A stretch of 34,644 nucleotides of DNA from Amphiplicatus sp046296195. GTDB lineage: Bacteria > Pseudomonadota > Alphaproteobacteria > Caulobacterales > Parvularculaceae. The translations under genes and the position numbers were made by a program. The stretch spans positions 1 to 34,644 of the forward strand of contig JBKBLR010000030.1 in assembly GCA_046296195.1 (NCBI GenBank), given 5' to 3'. Under the pieces are notes generated by a model. The model was not told where the DNA came from, did no database searches, and was given only the letters and a program-made list of their open reading frames with translations. Shown one piece after another: positions 8,654 to 18,702 of this stretch. Position 1 is the first letter of the stretch. Every line of letters starts with the position of its first letter.

Positions 8654-9259
8654 ATGCGCCCCGCCGCCCTCATTGTTCTCGCCGCTTTTTCCGCCGCCGC
8701 CTGCGGCAAGGCCGACGCGCCGAAAAATCCCTCGGCGCCGGATACCCTGACCGCGCCTGAACCGCTCGCGCCTTCGACGTGGAACGGAGTCGCGGCGCGC
8801 TTCATCGACACTGCCGGCAAGCAGGCGGGCGAGGCGGTCATCGTCGACGCCAAGGACGGCGTTCTTCTGCGCCTGCGCGTCGAAGGACTGACGCCGGGCT
8901 GGCACGGCGCGCATATCCACATGACAGGGACCTGCGATGACGCTTCGGCGGGGTTCAAGGCGTCCGGCTCGCATTTCGATCCCGAAAATCACGAGCATGG
9001 TCTTGAAAACCCCGCCGGCGCAGAGCGCGGCGACCTGCCGAACATTTTCGCCGGCGCTGACGGGCGCGCCACGGTCGAATTCTACCGTGCCAATCTGCAT
9101 CTCAATCCGTCCGAACAGGCGGCGTCGGAAATCGGCCCCTTCCCCCTCCTCGACGATGACGGTTTTGCGATCATCATTCACGCCAATCCCGACGATCACC
9201 TCACCCAGCCCATCGGCGGCGCCGGCGACCGCGTGCTGTGCGCGCCGTTCAAAGGCTGA
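8654..9259 (+). CDS. Cu/Zn superoxide dismutase-like lipoprotein
   Basis: This 201-residue protein starts with a short signal peptide and a lipobox-like SAAAC (Cys17), so it is probably an envelope lipoprotein. The SodC fold is recognisable. HGAHIH supplies Cu ligands at His87 and His89, His107 in SHFDP is the bridging ligand, His113/His115 lie in the HEHG segment, Asp127 is in GDLPN, and His176 in IIIHANPDD is the fourth Cu ligand. The disulfide cysteines (GTC and VLC) and the active-site Arg before VLC are present. The Zn-ligand His that normally precedes xGDLP is Glu124 here (AERGDLP). The enzyme would dismutate superoxide if the metal site still forms. The start at 8654 follows CCGGAGACC. 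The stop is 2 bp before the kelch gene. Confidence 0.88.
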   Translation: MRPAALIVLAAFSAAACGKADAPKNPSAPDTLTAPEPLAPSTWNGVAARFIDTAGKQAGEAVIVDAKDGVLLRLRVEGLTPGWHGAHIHMTGTCDDASAGFKASGSHFDPENHEHGLENPAGAERGDLPNIFAGADGRATVEFYRANLHLNPSEQAASEIGPFPLLDDDGFAIIIHANPDDHLTQPIGGAGDRVLCAPFKG

Positions 9260-9261
9260 CG

Positions 9262-10314
9262 ATGGACCGCCGCACCTTCCTGATGGCGAGCGGCGCCGCG
9301 ATGACGGCGCCGGCGCTTGCGCGCGCATCGAAGGGTCCGGCCGGCCGCTGGGCGGCGCTGACCGACATGCCCTTCGCCGCGCAGGAAATCTATCCGGCGG
9401 CCTATCGCTGCGGCGGCGAGCCCGTGGTGGTTGTCGCCGGCGGGATCACGGCGGGCGACGGCGGCCGGCTCGGCGTAACGGATGCATGCGCCTATTACGT
9501 TCCCGTCGCCGACATCTGGAACCTCGCCGCGACGTTGCCCGCGCCGCGCCACCATCTGGCGCTCGCCTCGACGAAAGAGGCGCTTTTCGCCATCGGCGGC
9601 TTCGCCGCGGACCTCGAAGGCCAGTGGCGCATGCAGCAGAGCGTATGGCGCATAGACGATCTCAACCGCGAGGCATGGCGTCTCGTCGCGCCGCTGCCTG
9701 CGCCGCAGGCCGAAGCCGTCACGCTGGAGCATGAGGGCGCCATTCATATCATCGGCGGGCGCACGCCGAAGAGCGACCGCAATCAGGACTGGCGGGACCA
9801 GACCGACACCGGCACGCATTGGCGCTACGATCCGCAGGCGGACAGATGGGAGCCGCGCGCGCCCTTGCCCGTCGCGCGCAACAGCGCCGCCGGCGCGGCG
9901 CTCGGGGACGCGCTCTTCGTCATCAGCGGGCGAACCGTCGCCGGCGGCAATACGCCTGTCTGCCACGCTTATGATCCGAAGGCGGACGAATGGCGGACGA
10001 TCGCGCCCTTGCCGGCCCCGCGCACGGCCGGCGCGCCGGCGGGTCAGGGCGGGCTCGCCGCGGCGGCGATGAAGGGGCGGATCTACGCCTTCGGCGGCGA
10101 ATGGTTCGGCGCGGGCGCTAGCGCCGGCGTCTATCCGGATGCGTTCTCCTATGATCCGAAAACCGACCGCTGGCGGCGCGAGCCTGACATGGCGCGCCCG
10201 CGGCACGGTCTTGGGGCGGTCGCGCTCGGCGAGGCGATCTACGCCGTCGGCGGCGCGACGGGGCCGAGCGCTGAGGGAACCTCGGCCCTCGCCGACCAGT
10301 TTACGGCGGGATAG
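9262..10314 (+). CDS. Exported kelch-repeat beta-propeller protein
   Basis: The 350-residue product begins MDRRTFLMASGAAM, a twin-arginine (Tat) type signal with an Ala-rich cleavage region near residue 20. The rest is made of kelch units of about 50 residues. Each has a paired-Gly turn (VVVAGG, LFAIGG, IHIIGGR, LFVISGR, IYAFGGE, IYAVGGA) followed later by a W/Y-containing strand such as YDPQADRWEPRAPLP or YDPKADEWRTIAPLP. About six blades are visible, which would make a closed propeller. Partner or substrate cannot be told from sequence. The start at 9262 is 2 bp after the SOD stop, so the two are almost certainly cotranscribed; an in-frame ATG at 9238 lies inside the SOD gene and is unlikely. 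Confidence 0.85.
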   Translation: MDRRTFLMASGAAMTAPALARASKGPAGRWAALTDMPFAAQEIYPAAYRCGGEPVVVVAGGITAGDGGRLGVTDACAYYVPVADIWNLAATLPAPRHHLALASTKEALFAIGGFAADLEGQWRMQQSVWRIDDLNREAWRLVAPLPAPQAEAVTLEHEGAIHIIGGRTPKSDRNQDWRDQTDTGTHWRYDPQADRWEPRAPLPVARNSAAGAALGDALFVISGRTVAGGNTPVCHAYDPKADEWRTIAPLPAPRTAGAPAGQGGLAAAAMKGRIYAFGGEWFGAGASAGVYPDAFSYDPKTDRWRREPDMARPRHGLGAVALGEAIYAVGGATGPSAEGTSALADQFTAG

Positions 10315-10318
10315 CGCG

Positions 10319-10675
10319 ATGACCGGACCCGACCTCTCGATCCTCAATCACGCCGGCGCCGTCATCACCGCGGCGATGGGATTCATGGGCCTTGCAACGC
10401 CACGCCTTGCTGCGAGGCTCACGGGGCTTGAAGGCGTCACGCCGCCGGGGCGGTCGGAAATCCTGCGCGACGGCCTTGCGCCGCTCCTGTCGGGCGCGCC
10501 GACGCTTTATGCGCTCGCCGGCCTGTGCTGGTTCGGCGCCGCCTTCGGGCGCGCGATCTCGATCCCGCTCGATCGGGCGGCGTCGGGCAGGAATTTCGCC
10601 GCGCTCGGGGTCGAAGGCGTCATCGGCGCGCTGCTCCTCGCCGGCGCGCCCTTCGCGGCGCTGCAAGTTTCCTGA
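10319..10675 (+). CDS. Small integral membrane protein, DUF4345-like
   Basis: The 118-residue product is largely hydrophobic, with three likely membrane segments: AGAVITAAMGFMGLA near residues 9-23, APTLYALAGLCWFGAAFG near 61-78, and VEGVIGALLLAGAPFAAL near the C-terminus. The pattern of ATPRLAARLTGLEG, then a GRSEI segment, then two membrane helices resembles DUF4345 proteins, but this is by eye and the family call is tentative. The ATG at 10319 lies 4 bp after the kelch stop, which supports the start and cotranscription. Function unknown. Confidence 0.65.
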   Translation: MTGPDLSILNHAGAVITAAMGFMGLATPRLAARLTGLEGVTPPGRSEILRDGLAPLLSGAPTLYALAGLCWFGAAFGRAISIPLDRAASGRNFAALGVEGVIGALLLAGAPFAALQVS

Positions 10676-10699
10676 GCGCGCCGAACGGGGCCGAAGACC

Positions 10700-11584
10700 A
10701 TGCAGACCATCGCTCTTCTCGGCCTCGGCGCCATGGGAACCGCGATGGCGCGGCGGTGGCGTGCAGCGGGTTTTCCGCTCCGCCTTTGCAATCGCACGCC
10801 GTCGAAAGCGGCGGCGCTCGCCGAGATCGGCGCCGTCGCCGCGGCGACGCCGGCGGAGGCGGCCGCCGGCGCCGATGTCATCATTTCCATGGTCGCCGAC
10901 GACGAGGCCTCGCGCGCGGTCTGGTTCGGATCCGACGGCGCGCTCGCCGGATTGAAAGCCGGCGCGGTCGCCATCGAGCAGAGCACGCTGTCGCCGGCCT
11001 TCATCCGGGCGCTCGCCACAGCAGCCGCGGCGACGGGCGCTGACTTTCTCGACGCGCCGGTCGGCGGCGGGCCGCCGGTCGCCGCCGCGGGCAAGCTCGT
11101 CGTGTTTGCGGGCGGCGAGGCGGCGGTGCTCGACAGAGTCCGCCCGGTTCTCGCCGCCATCGCCGAGCGCATCGAACATGTCGGCGGCGTCGGCGCCGGG
11201 GCGACTTGGAAGCTCATCAATTACATGATCGCCGGCGCGCAGGTCACGAGCCTCGCCGAAGGGCTCGCGCTCGCCCGGCGCGCCGGGATTCCGCTCGCTC
11301 GCGCCGGCGAGCTCCTGCGCCAGGGGGTCGTCGCCAGCCCCGTCGTCCTGTCGAAGCTGCCGCGCATGGTCGAGGGGCGGTTCGCCGATGCTGAAGCCCC
11401 GCTTCGCCTCGTCGCCAAGGACCAGCGCTACACGCTCGATCTCGCCGGCGCGCTCGGCGCCAGGCTCGACCTCCAGCCGGTCGTCGCCGGCCTCTTCGCC
11501 CGCGCTGAACGCCAGGGTCTCGGCGATCTCGACGTCGCCGCCATTTTCGAGGCCATCGAGGCGGCGGGCGGGAATGAGACTTAA
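10700..11584 (+). CDS. NAD(P)-dependent beta-hydroxyacid dehydrogenase (3-hydroxyisobutyrate dehydrogenase family)
   Basis: The 294-residue product starts with a Rossmann motif GLGAMGTAM (residues 7-15). It then has the substrate-binding DAPVGGGPPVAAAGKL segment near residue 116 and the catalytic lysine in GAGATWKLINYM (Lys171), followed by the all-helical C-terminal domain. These mark the 3-hydroxyisobutyrate / tartronate semialdehyde / GLYR1-like group of dehydrogenases. The exact substrate cannot be assigned. Length is typical. It follows the small membrane protein by 24 bp on the same strand. Its TAA at 11582-11584 overlaps the convergent stop of the broken ROK kinase within the palindrome TTAA, so the two genes share sequence at their ends. 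Confidence 0.9.
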   Translation: MQTIALLGLGAMGTAMARRWRAAGFPLRLCNRTPSKAAALAEIGAVAAATPAEAAAGADVIISMVADDEASRAVWFGSDGALAGLKAGAVAIEQSTLSPAFIRALATAAAATGADFLDAPVGGGPPVAAAGKLVVFAGGEAAVLDRVRPVLAAIAERIEHVGGVGAGATWKLINYMIAGAQVTSLAEGLALARRAGIPLARAGELLRQGVVASPVVLSKLPRMVEGRFADAEAPLRLVAKDQRYTLDLAGALGARLDLQPVVAGLFARAERQGLGDLDVAAIFEAIEAAGGNET

Positions 11585-12468
11585 CCGGCGCTGCGCGCGC
11601 ACGCGCCCGCGGCGAGCAGCAGCGCGCCGGTGACGCCGGCGGTCATCGCCGAGCGATGGCGGCGCGATGTATTCCTCGAGGGCGCCCCGGAGCGGCGCCG
11701 CGTCGATATAGCCGCCAAGGAGGGCCTTCGTTTCCCGCCGGACCGCGGCGAGAAGGCCGGGCGTTTTCATGAGGCCGCCGCCGAGCACGATGCGGTCCGG
11801 CATGTGCGCAAGGATAATCGTCAGGCACAGCTGGCCGAGATAAGTCGCGATGAGCGCACCCTCATCGGGACCGAGCGCGCTCAACGGCTTGCCCCAGCGC
11901 TTCAGGATCGCGGGTCCGCTGGCGAGCCCTTCAAGACAGGCGCCGTGAAACGGACAGGTTCCTTCAAACGGATCGCGCGTCGCGTCGCGCGCGGGCCTGA
12001 TGTGACCCATTTCCGAATGATGCAGCGCTTCCGCGTCTCGCCGCCGCGCACGACGCCGACGCCAATGCCGGTTCCGATCGTCGCATAGGCAAGATTGGCG
12101 ACGCCCTGCCCTGTCGCTGCGCGCCATTCCGCGAGCGCTCCGCCGCTCACGTCGGTGTCGACGACGACCGGACAGGCGAATGCGCCGAGCTCGTTCAGTA
12201 AGTCGACGCCTGCCCAGCCCGGCTTCGGCGTTTCGAGGATACGGCCATGGCGGGGCGAAGCCGGGTTGACGTCGAGGGGTCCGAAGCTGGCGACTCCAAG
12301 CGCGGCGAGCGGCGCATGGCGGCTGAAGAACGCGCAGATCGCCTCGCAGGTCTCGCCGGGACCGACTGTCGGAATCTCGGCGCGGGCAAGGATCGCGCCC
12401 GGGTCGCGCGCCACGGCGAGAACGATCTTCGTGCCGCCGGCTTCGATCCCGCCGAGCATCAACGTCAT
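11581..12468 (-). pseudogene. ROK-family sugar kinase (fructokinase-like), disrupted by two frameshifts
   Basis: The frame from ATG 12468 (or the better-spaced ATG 12459 after GGAGA) encodes the ROK N-terminus: GGIEAGGTK phosphate loop, DTDVSGGALAEW, and IGTGIGVGVVRGG. It then derails near 12030-12036 (GETRKRC...) and stops at 11902. The homologous continuation lies in another frame: ALHHSEMGHIRPAR, the zinc motif CPFHGACLEGLASGPAI and RIVLGGGLM. That frame is lost near 11655-11660, after APPSLGD, and the last stretch (GVTGALLLAAGACARSAG, stop) returns to the original frame. A one-base loss and a one-base gain would explain it. Intact, it would be about 295 residues and phosphorylate fructose or a similar hexose. 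Either a pseudogene or two sequencing errors. Confidence 0.85.
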
Positions 12469-12484
12469 TCTCCGCGCGCCCGGT

Positions 12485-12745
12485 TCAGCGGGTGTCGATC
12501 GGCAGGCATTCGCCGCTGACCGGATTGCCGACGACCTGCCGGCTCATCCAGGCCTCGACGGCGGCGCGGCACTCGGCTTGGCTGTCATAGCTGCCGATGA
12601 TCTCGGGATCGCCGTTCCGCCCCGGCGTCAGATAGCCATGCGCCGCCCAGCGTTCGCCGCGCAACGCCGCCGCCGTCGCGCAGCCCGAGAGCGCCGCGCC
12701 CGCGGCGAGCAGGCCCATTCGCCAGATTGTGATCCGTCGCGCCAT
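12485..12745 (-). CDS. Small hypothetical lipoprotein
   Basis: The 86-residue product has a basic N-terminus (MARRITIWR), a short hydrophobic core and a clear lipobox ALSGC with the modified Cys at residue 22, so it should be lipid-anchored in the envelope. The mature part of about 65 residues holds two more cysteines (QAECRAA and SGECLP), possibly a disulfide. I do not recognise the family. It lies 16 bp upstream of the disrupted ROK kinase on the same strand and divergent from the DUF3047 gene with about 50 bp between starts. Confidence 0.75.
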   Translation of the reverse strand: MARRITIWRMGLLAAGAALSGCATAAALRGERWAAHGYLTPGRNGDPEIIGSYDSQAECRAAVEAWMSRQVVGNPVSGECLPIDTR

Positions 12746-12793
12746 CGCCTCAGGTTATCCGGTCGGGTCGATGCAATATACGGTGCGCACGCC

Positions 12794-13498
12794 ATGGCCG
12801 CGAAAAACCGCCATCATCATGATCGCCTGGGGCTGCTTGCCGTCGCGGCGGCGCTGGCCGTTCAGACGGCGCCGGCGCGCGCGCTCGATATCGCCTTCGG
12901 CGTCGATCTTCGTGAGGAAGGCTGGCGCGAGCTGATCTTTCACCGACATGCTGCAACGCAATACCAAGCCGAGAACGGCGCCTTGTCGGTTCGTGCCGAG
13001 CAAAGTTCCTCGATGCTTTACCGGATCATCGCTGATCATCATCCTGCGCTTGCGCCTGCGCGCGCGCGCTGGGAATGGCGCGTCGACGAAGGCGTCGGCG
13101 CGACGGATCTGACCCGCAAGGGCGGCGATGACGCTGCGCTTGCGCTTTACTTCGTGTTCGCTGACGAAAAGACGGCCGGTCGGCTGGCCCGCAAGCAAAA
13201 GTCGATGCTGAGGATGCTCAGCGCCCGGAGCGCGACGACCCTCGTTTACGTGTTCGGCGGCGCCCGTCCCGGCCCGTTCACGAGCCCTTATATTTCGGGA
13301 AAGAGCCGGTCGATGGTGCTGCGGCCGGCGCTGAGCGCGCGCGGGCTCTGGTTTGAGGAAAGCGTCGATCTCGCCGGCGATCACCAGCGGGCATTCGGGG
13401 CCGCCCCGCAACGGCTGATCGCCATCGCCGTCTCGTCGGACGCCGATGACACCGGGGGGCGCAATGTCGCCTTCCTGCGTCGCTTGTCGGTCGACTGA
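12794..13498 (+). CDS. DUF3047 domain exported protein
   Basis: The 234-residue product has a basic N-terminus with several His, a hydrophobic segment (LGLLAVAAALAVQTAPARA) and an ARA-like cleavage site near residue 31, so it is probably periplasmic. The body resembles DUF3047: LYRII, ARWEWRVDEGV, a GGDDAALALYFVFA strand, TTLVYVFGG, RSMVLRPA, and the C-terminal IAIAVSSDADDTGGRNVAFLRRL. Function of the family is unknown. The ATG at 12794 gives a complete signal peptide. The frame is open far upstream, but that part overlaps the divergent lipoprotein and ROK genes. About 75 bp downstream is a strong hairpin (13576-13599). Confidence 0.75.
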   Translation: MAAKNRHHHDRLGLLAVAAALAVQTAPARALDIAFGVDLREEGWRELIFHRHAATQYQAENGALSVRAEQSSSMLYRIIADHHPALAPARARWEWRVDEGVGATDLTRKGGDDAALALYFVFADEKTAGRLARKQKSMLRMLSARSATTLVYVFGGARPGPFTSPYISGKSRSMVLRPALSARGLWFEESVDLAGDHQRAFGAAPQRLIAIAVSSDADDTGGRNVAFLRRLSVD

Positions 13499-13571
13499 AG
13501 CGCCCCCTTCTTGCACGCCCTCCTGGCGTCGTCAGCGAAAGAGTGCGGGGCCGAAACGAAGCGCCGATAAC

Positions 13572-13602
13572 AAAAAACCCGGCGCTTGCGCGCCGGGTTC
13601 TT
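13572..13602 (-). terminator. Rho-independent terminator of the H1-like gene (possibly bidirectional)
   Basis: A perfect 10-bp stem, AACCCGGCGC and GCGCCGGGTT, closes a 4-base TTGC loop at 13576-13599. Six A residues at 13572-13577 lie on its left, partly in the stem, so on the minus strand the stem is followed by a T tract. This fits termination of the minus-strand H1-like transcript ending at 13774. On the plus strand the stem is followed only by CTT, so it may act weakly for the DUF3047 gene as well. Confidence 0.85.
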
Positions 13603-13773
13603 AAGACTTGCGCCCTTGAAGAGCGAAATGGGTGGAGCCTTGCTCCCGAGACCGACCGGATCGCCCTTGTTCGGCTGTTCCCGGACGATCGACCCTTGTT
13701 ACTCCGCCGCAGAACTCAACCTCGCGGCATTTCGGCGTTCAGGGACGCAACGTAACGCCTGAAGAAAGAAGCC

Positions 13774-13920
13774 TTAGGCCGCCTTCTTCTTCCGGCGGGC
13801 CTTCCGGCGCTTCTTCGCCGGAGCGGCCTTCTTGGCCTTGCGCTTCGTGGCCTTGCGCTTGGTCGTACGCTTGGCCGCTTTCGCGGCCGTTTTTCTCTTG
13901 GCTTTCCGTTTGACCGCCAT
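13774..13920 (-). CDS. Histone H1-like Lys/Arg/Ala-rich small protein
   Basis: A 48-residue protein read from ATG 13920 to TAA 13774, made almost wholly of Lys, Arg and Ala with a few Thr, Val and Pro. It has repeated KRKA, KAKK and TKRKA units and resembles the C-terminal tail of histone H1 and the bacterial H1-like proteins. Such proteins bind and compact DNA through charge; the role here is inferred. It starts MAVKRKAKRK and ends RRKKKAA. The coding evidence is a strong GGAGGAAAG Shine-Dalgarno just upstream, uninterrupted bias, and a terminator about 170 bp downstream. It lies downstream of ssb on the same strand, with an AT-rich 234-bp spacer that probably holds its own promoter. Confidence 0.85.
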   Translation of the reverse strand: MAVKRKAKRKTAAKAAKRTTKRKATKRKAKKAAPAKKRRKARRKKKAA

Positions 13921-14154
13921 GGTCTTTCCTCCGAGTAGCTACGGAAGCGCAAACGCTAATTCAATTTGCTAAAAAAGTATTCAATTGCGCGCACGCGAAT
14001 CGCGTTCGCAGGTTCGATTTCGCAAAATTCGTGCGCTTTTTTGAGTCGGGTGACTTAAAAATGCATCACGACTCACATCGCGACGCGCATTTTGGGCGCG
14101 TTCGACGATAACGGACGCGCTGTGATTCGAAATTCGAATCGACGTCGCGCGCCG
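13921..14154 (-). promoter_or_regulatory. AT-rich spacer with probable promoter of the H1-like gene
   Basis: This 234-bp gap between ssb and the H1-like gene is much richer in A and T than its surroundings, especially at 13955-14065, and carries several A/T runs. The Shine-Dalgarno of the H1-like gene is at its left end. A minus-strand TTGAAT with a poor -10 candidate 17 bp further on lies near 13950-13975, but the match is weak. I therefore call only a probable promoter region, not exact elements. No ORF of note is present. Confidence 0.4.
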
Positions 14155-14601
14155 TCAGAACGGAATTTCGTCGTCGAGTTCGTAGGACTGGCCGCCGCCC
14201 GCGGACGGGATCTCGCGCGATCCGCCGCCGAAATCCCCGCCGCCCTCGCGCCGCCCGTCGAGCATCGTCAGCGCCGAATTGTAGTTCTGGAGCACGACTT
14301 CGGTCGTGTATTTCTCCGCGCCGCTCTGGTCGGTCCATTTGCGGGTCTGAAGCTGGCCCTCGACGTAAACCTTGGCGCCCTTCTTCAGATATTGCTCGGC
14401 GACGCGCGCAAGCCCCTCATTGAAGATGACGACGCGGTGCCATTCGGTTTTCTCGCGTCGCTCGCCGGTATTCTTGTCGCGCCAGCTGTCGGAGGTCGCC
14501 ACGGAGAGGTTCACGATCGACTTGCCGTCCTGCGTCTTGCGCACTTCGGGGTCCTTGCCGAGATTGCCGACGAGAATGACCTTGTTGACGCTGCCAGCCA
14601 T
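14155..14601 (-). CDS. ssb: Single-stranded DNA-binding protein SSB
   Basis: SSB coats single-stranded DNA during replication, recombination and repair and recruits partners through its C-terminal tip. The 148-residue product has the OB fold (MAGSVNKVILVGNLGKDPEVR, IVNLSVATSDSW, TEWHRVVIFN, KVYVEGQLQTRKW). A Gly-rich linker and the acidic tip DDEIPF follow, a close match to the canonical DDDIPF. The start at 14601 fits the family N-terminus and is preceded by CGGAG; an in-frame ATG at 14703 is not family-like and would cover the SOS box region. It is divergent from uvrA, and the shared intergenic region carries a LexA box, so SOS control is likely. Confidence 0.97.
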   Translation of the reverse strand: MAGSVNKVILVGNLGKDPEVRKTQDGKSIVNLSVATSDSWRDKNTGERREKTEWHRVVIFNEGLARVAEQYLKKGAKVYVEGQLQTRKWTDQSGAEKYTTEVVLQNYNSALTMLDGRREGGGDFGGGSREIPSAGGGQSYELDDEIPF

Positions 14602-14707
14602 GGGAAATCTCCGTTGAAAATGCGCGCGGACGCCTGATCTGCGGGGGATTCGGGGCCGGCGCGGCCGGGTCCTTTTCCCCAAGGGAAAACCGCGATCCGG
14701 CACAAAT

Positions 14708-14722
14708 GTTCACATCCTGTTC
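14708..14722. promoter_or_regulatory. LexA (SOS) box, GTTC-N7-GTTC
   Basis: The direct repeat GTTC-ACATCCT-GTTC matches exactly the alphaproteobacterial LexA operator GTTC-N7-GTTC known from Rhodobacter, Caulobacter and rhizobia. It lies 107 bp upstream of the ssb start and 77 bp upstream of the uvrA start, in the only divergent promoter region of the two genes. Both are classical SOS genes, so the context is strongly supportive. Confidence 0.88.
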
Positions 14723-14798
14723 TTGCTGTCAACGCGGGACTTCGTGTAAGCGGCAGGCGTGTTTCATCCGGCGCAGGCGCCGCTGCCGTAAGCTGTCC

Positions 14799-17675
<2,877 letters not shown>

Positions 17676-17820
17676 TGACAGCCTGTCCTGAGATCATGAT
17701 CACCTGACGATATTGGCTCGAGAGGCCGACGCGCGAGCCGTCAGATACGCGCTCCGGTCGTCTGCGCCGGAGCATGACAAGCGCCCGGCTGTCTTCAGAT
17801 TGCGATTGCCCTGCGACGCC

Positions 17821-18702
17821 TCACACGGGTCGGGCGGCCCGAAGGCTGAAAACTCGCACGACGGCGGCCATGTCGGCATCGCCATGGCCAGCCTCAACTG
17901 CGATCCTGTACAACATGGCGCAATTACGGATCAGCGGAACATTTTGCTCTCCTGACTCGCATGTATCGAGCACCAACTGGGCGATGGTCGCCACGTCCCG
18001 GACGGCGGCCTCCGGCGGATACTCTTGCCTGGCCAGCAGATCGAGCTTGGCGCGAGACACTGCGCTTGCCATGGGGCCGGCGTCCAGGATTTGACGCAAC
18101 TGATCGACGTCGAGCCCCAGTCCGCGCGCGGCCTGCAAAGCTTCCGCCAGAACTGTCACCATGCCAATCAGGAAATGATTGGCTGCGAGCTTCATGCGCA
18201 TCGCGCTCGGAACACGCCCGCAGCGGAACACGCGTTCACACAAGAATTGAAGCAGAGGCTCGACACGCTCGATTGATGGAGACTCTCCCGCAAGCATGCC
18301 AACAAGGCGCCCCTCCTCGGCTGGCCCGCGCGAGCCCGATACCGGCGCCTCCACATAGGCGCCGCCGGCAGCGGCGATCTCAAACGCGAGCTCCTGCGAA
18401 TACTCCGGCGCAGTAGTGCCCAGCTGCACAATAGTCTTGCCGCGCAATGCCGCGCCAAATCCGCGCGTTCCGCGCTGCAGAACCCCGTCGATTGCGTGCG
18501 CGTCGCGCAGCATCAGAAAGATCGGGTCGCAATCCTGAAGGACGACTTCCGCCGAGTCCGCGATGTGGGCCCCCGCTGCGCCTAAACGACGGGAGTTCTC
18601 GCGCGTGCGACTCCAAGCCATTAAAGGCAAGCCCGCGCGGAGCAGGTTGCGCGCCATGGGCAGCCCCATATGGCCGACTCCCAACCAACCGAGAGGGGTC
18701 AT
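17821..18702 (-). CDS. NAD(P)-dependent oxidoreductase, 3-hydroxyisobutyrate dehydrogenase / 6PGDH-like family
   Basis: The 293-residue product begins with a Rossmann motif GVGHMGLPMARNLL (from residue 7). It continues with the APVSGSRGPAEEGRLVGMLAG substrate-loop region and the catalytic Lys segment MRMKLAANHFLIG, then a helical C-terminal domain, as in beta-hydroxyacid dehydrogenases. It is only distantly similar to the dehydrogenase at 10700-11584. Substrate unknown. The start at 18702 is fixed by an ATGA overlap with the stop of the upstream hydrolase gene, implying translational coupling, so the two enzymes probably act in one pathway. The base composition here looks less GC-extreme than the flanking core genes, compatible with acquisition. 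Confidence 0.87.
   Translation of the reverse strand: MTPLGWLGVGHMGLPMARNLLRAGLPLMAWSRTRENSRRLGAAGAHIADSAEVVLQDCDPIFLMLRDAHAIDGVLQRGTRGFGAALRGKTIVQLGTTAPEYSQELAFEIAAAGGAYVEAPVSGSRGPAEEGRLVGMLAGESPSIERVEPLLQFLCERVFRCGRVPSAMRMKLAANHFLIGMVTVLAEALQAARGLGLDVDQLRQILDAGPMASAVSRAKLDLLARQEYPPEAAVRDVATIAQLVLDTCESGEQNVPLIRNCAMLYRIAVEAGHGDADMAAVVRVFSLRAARPV

Noticed and set aside
10301..12127. 608-codon open frame on the minus strand
   Set aside because: Only its first part (about 12030-11660) is real, as the frameshifted middle of the ROK kinase. The rest is antisense to the dehydrogenase and membrane protein genes and has the Arg/Ala-rich look of a GC-driven shadow frame.
17751..17773. GCTCCGG/CCGGAGC hairpin downstream of uvrA
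   Set aside because: The 7-bp stem with a 9-base loop has no T tract on either side, so I did not call a terminator.
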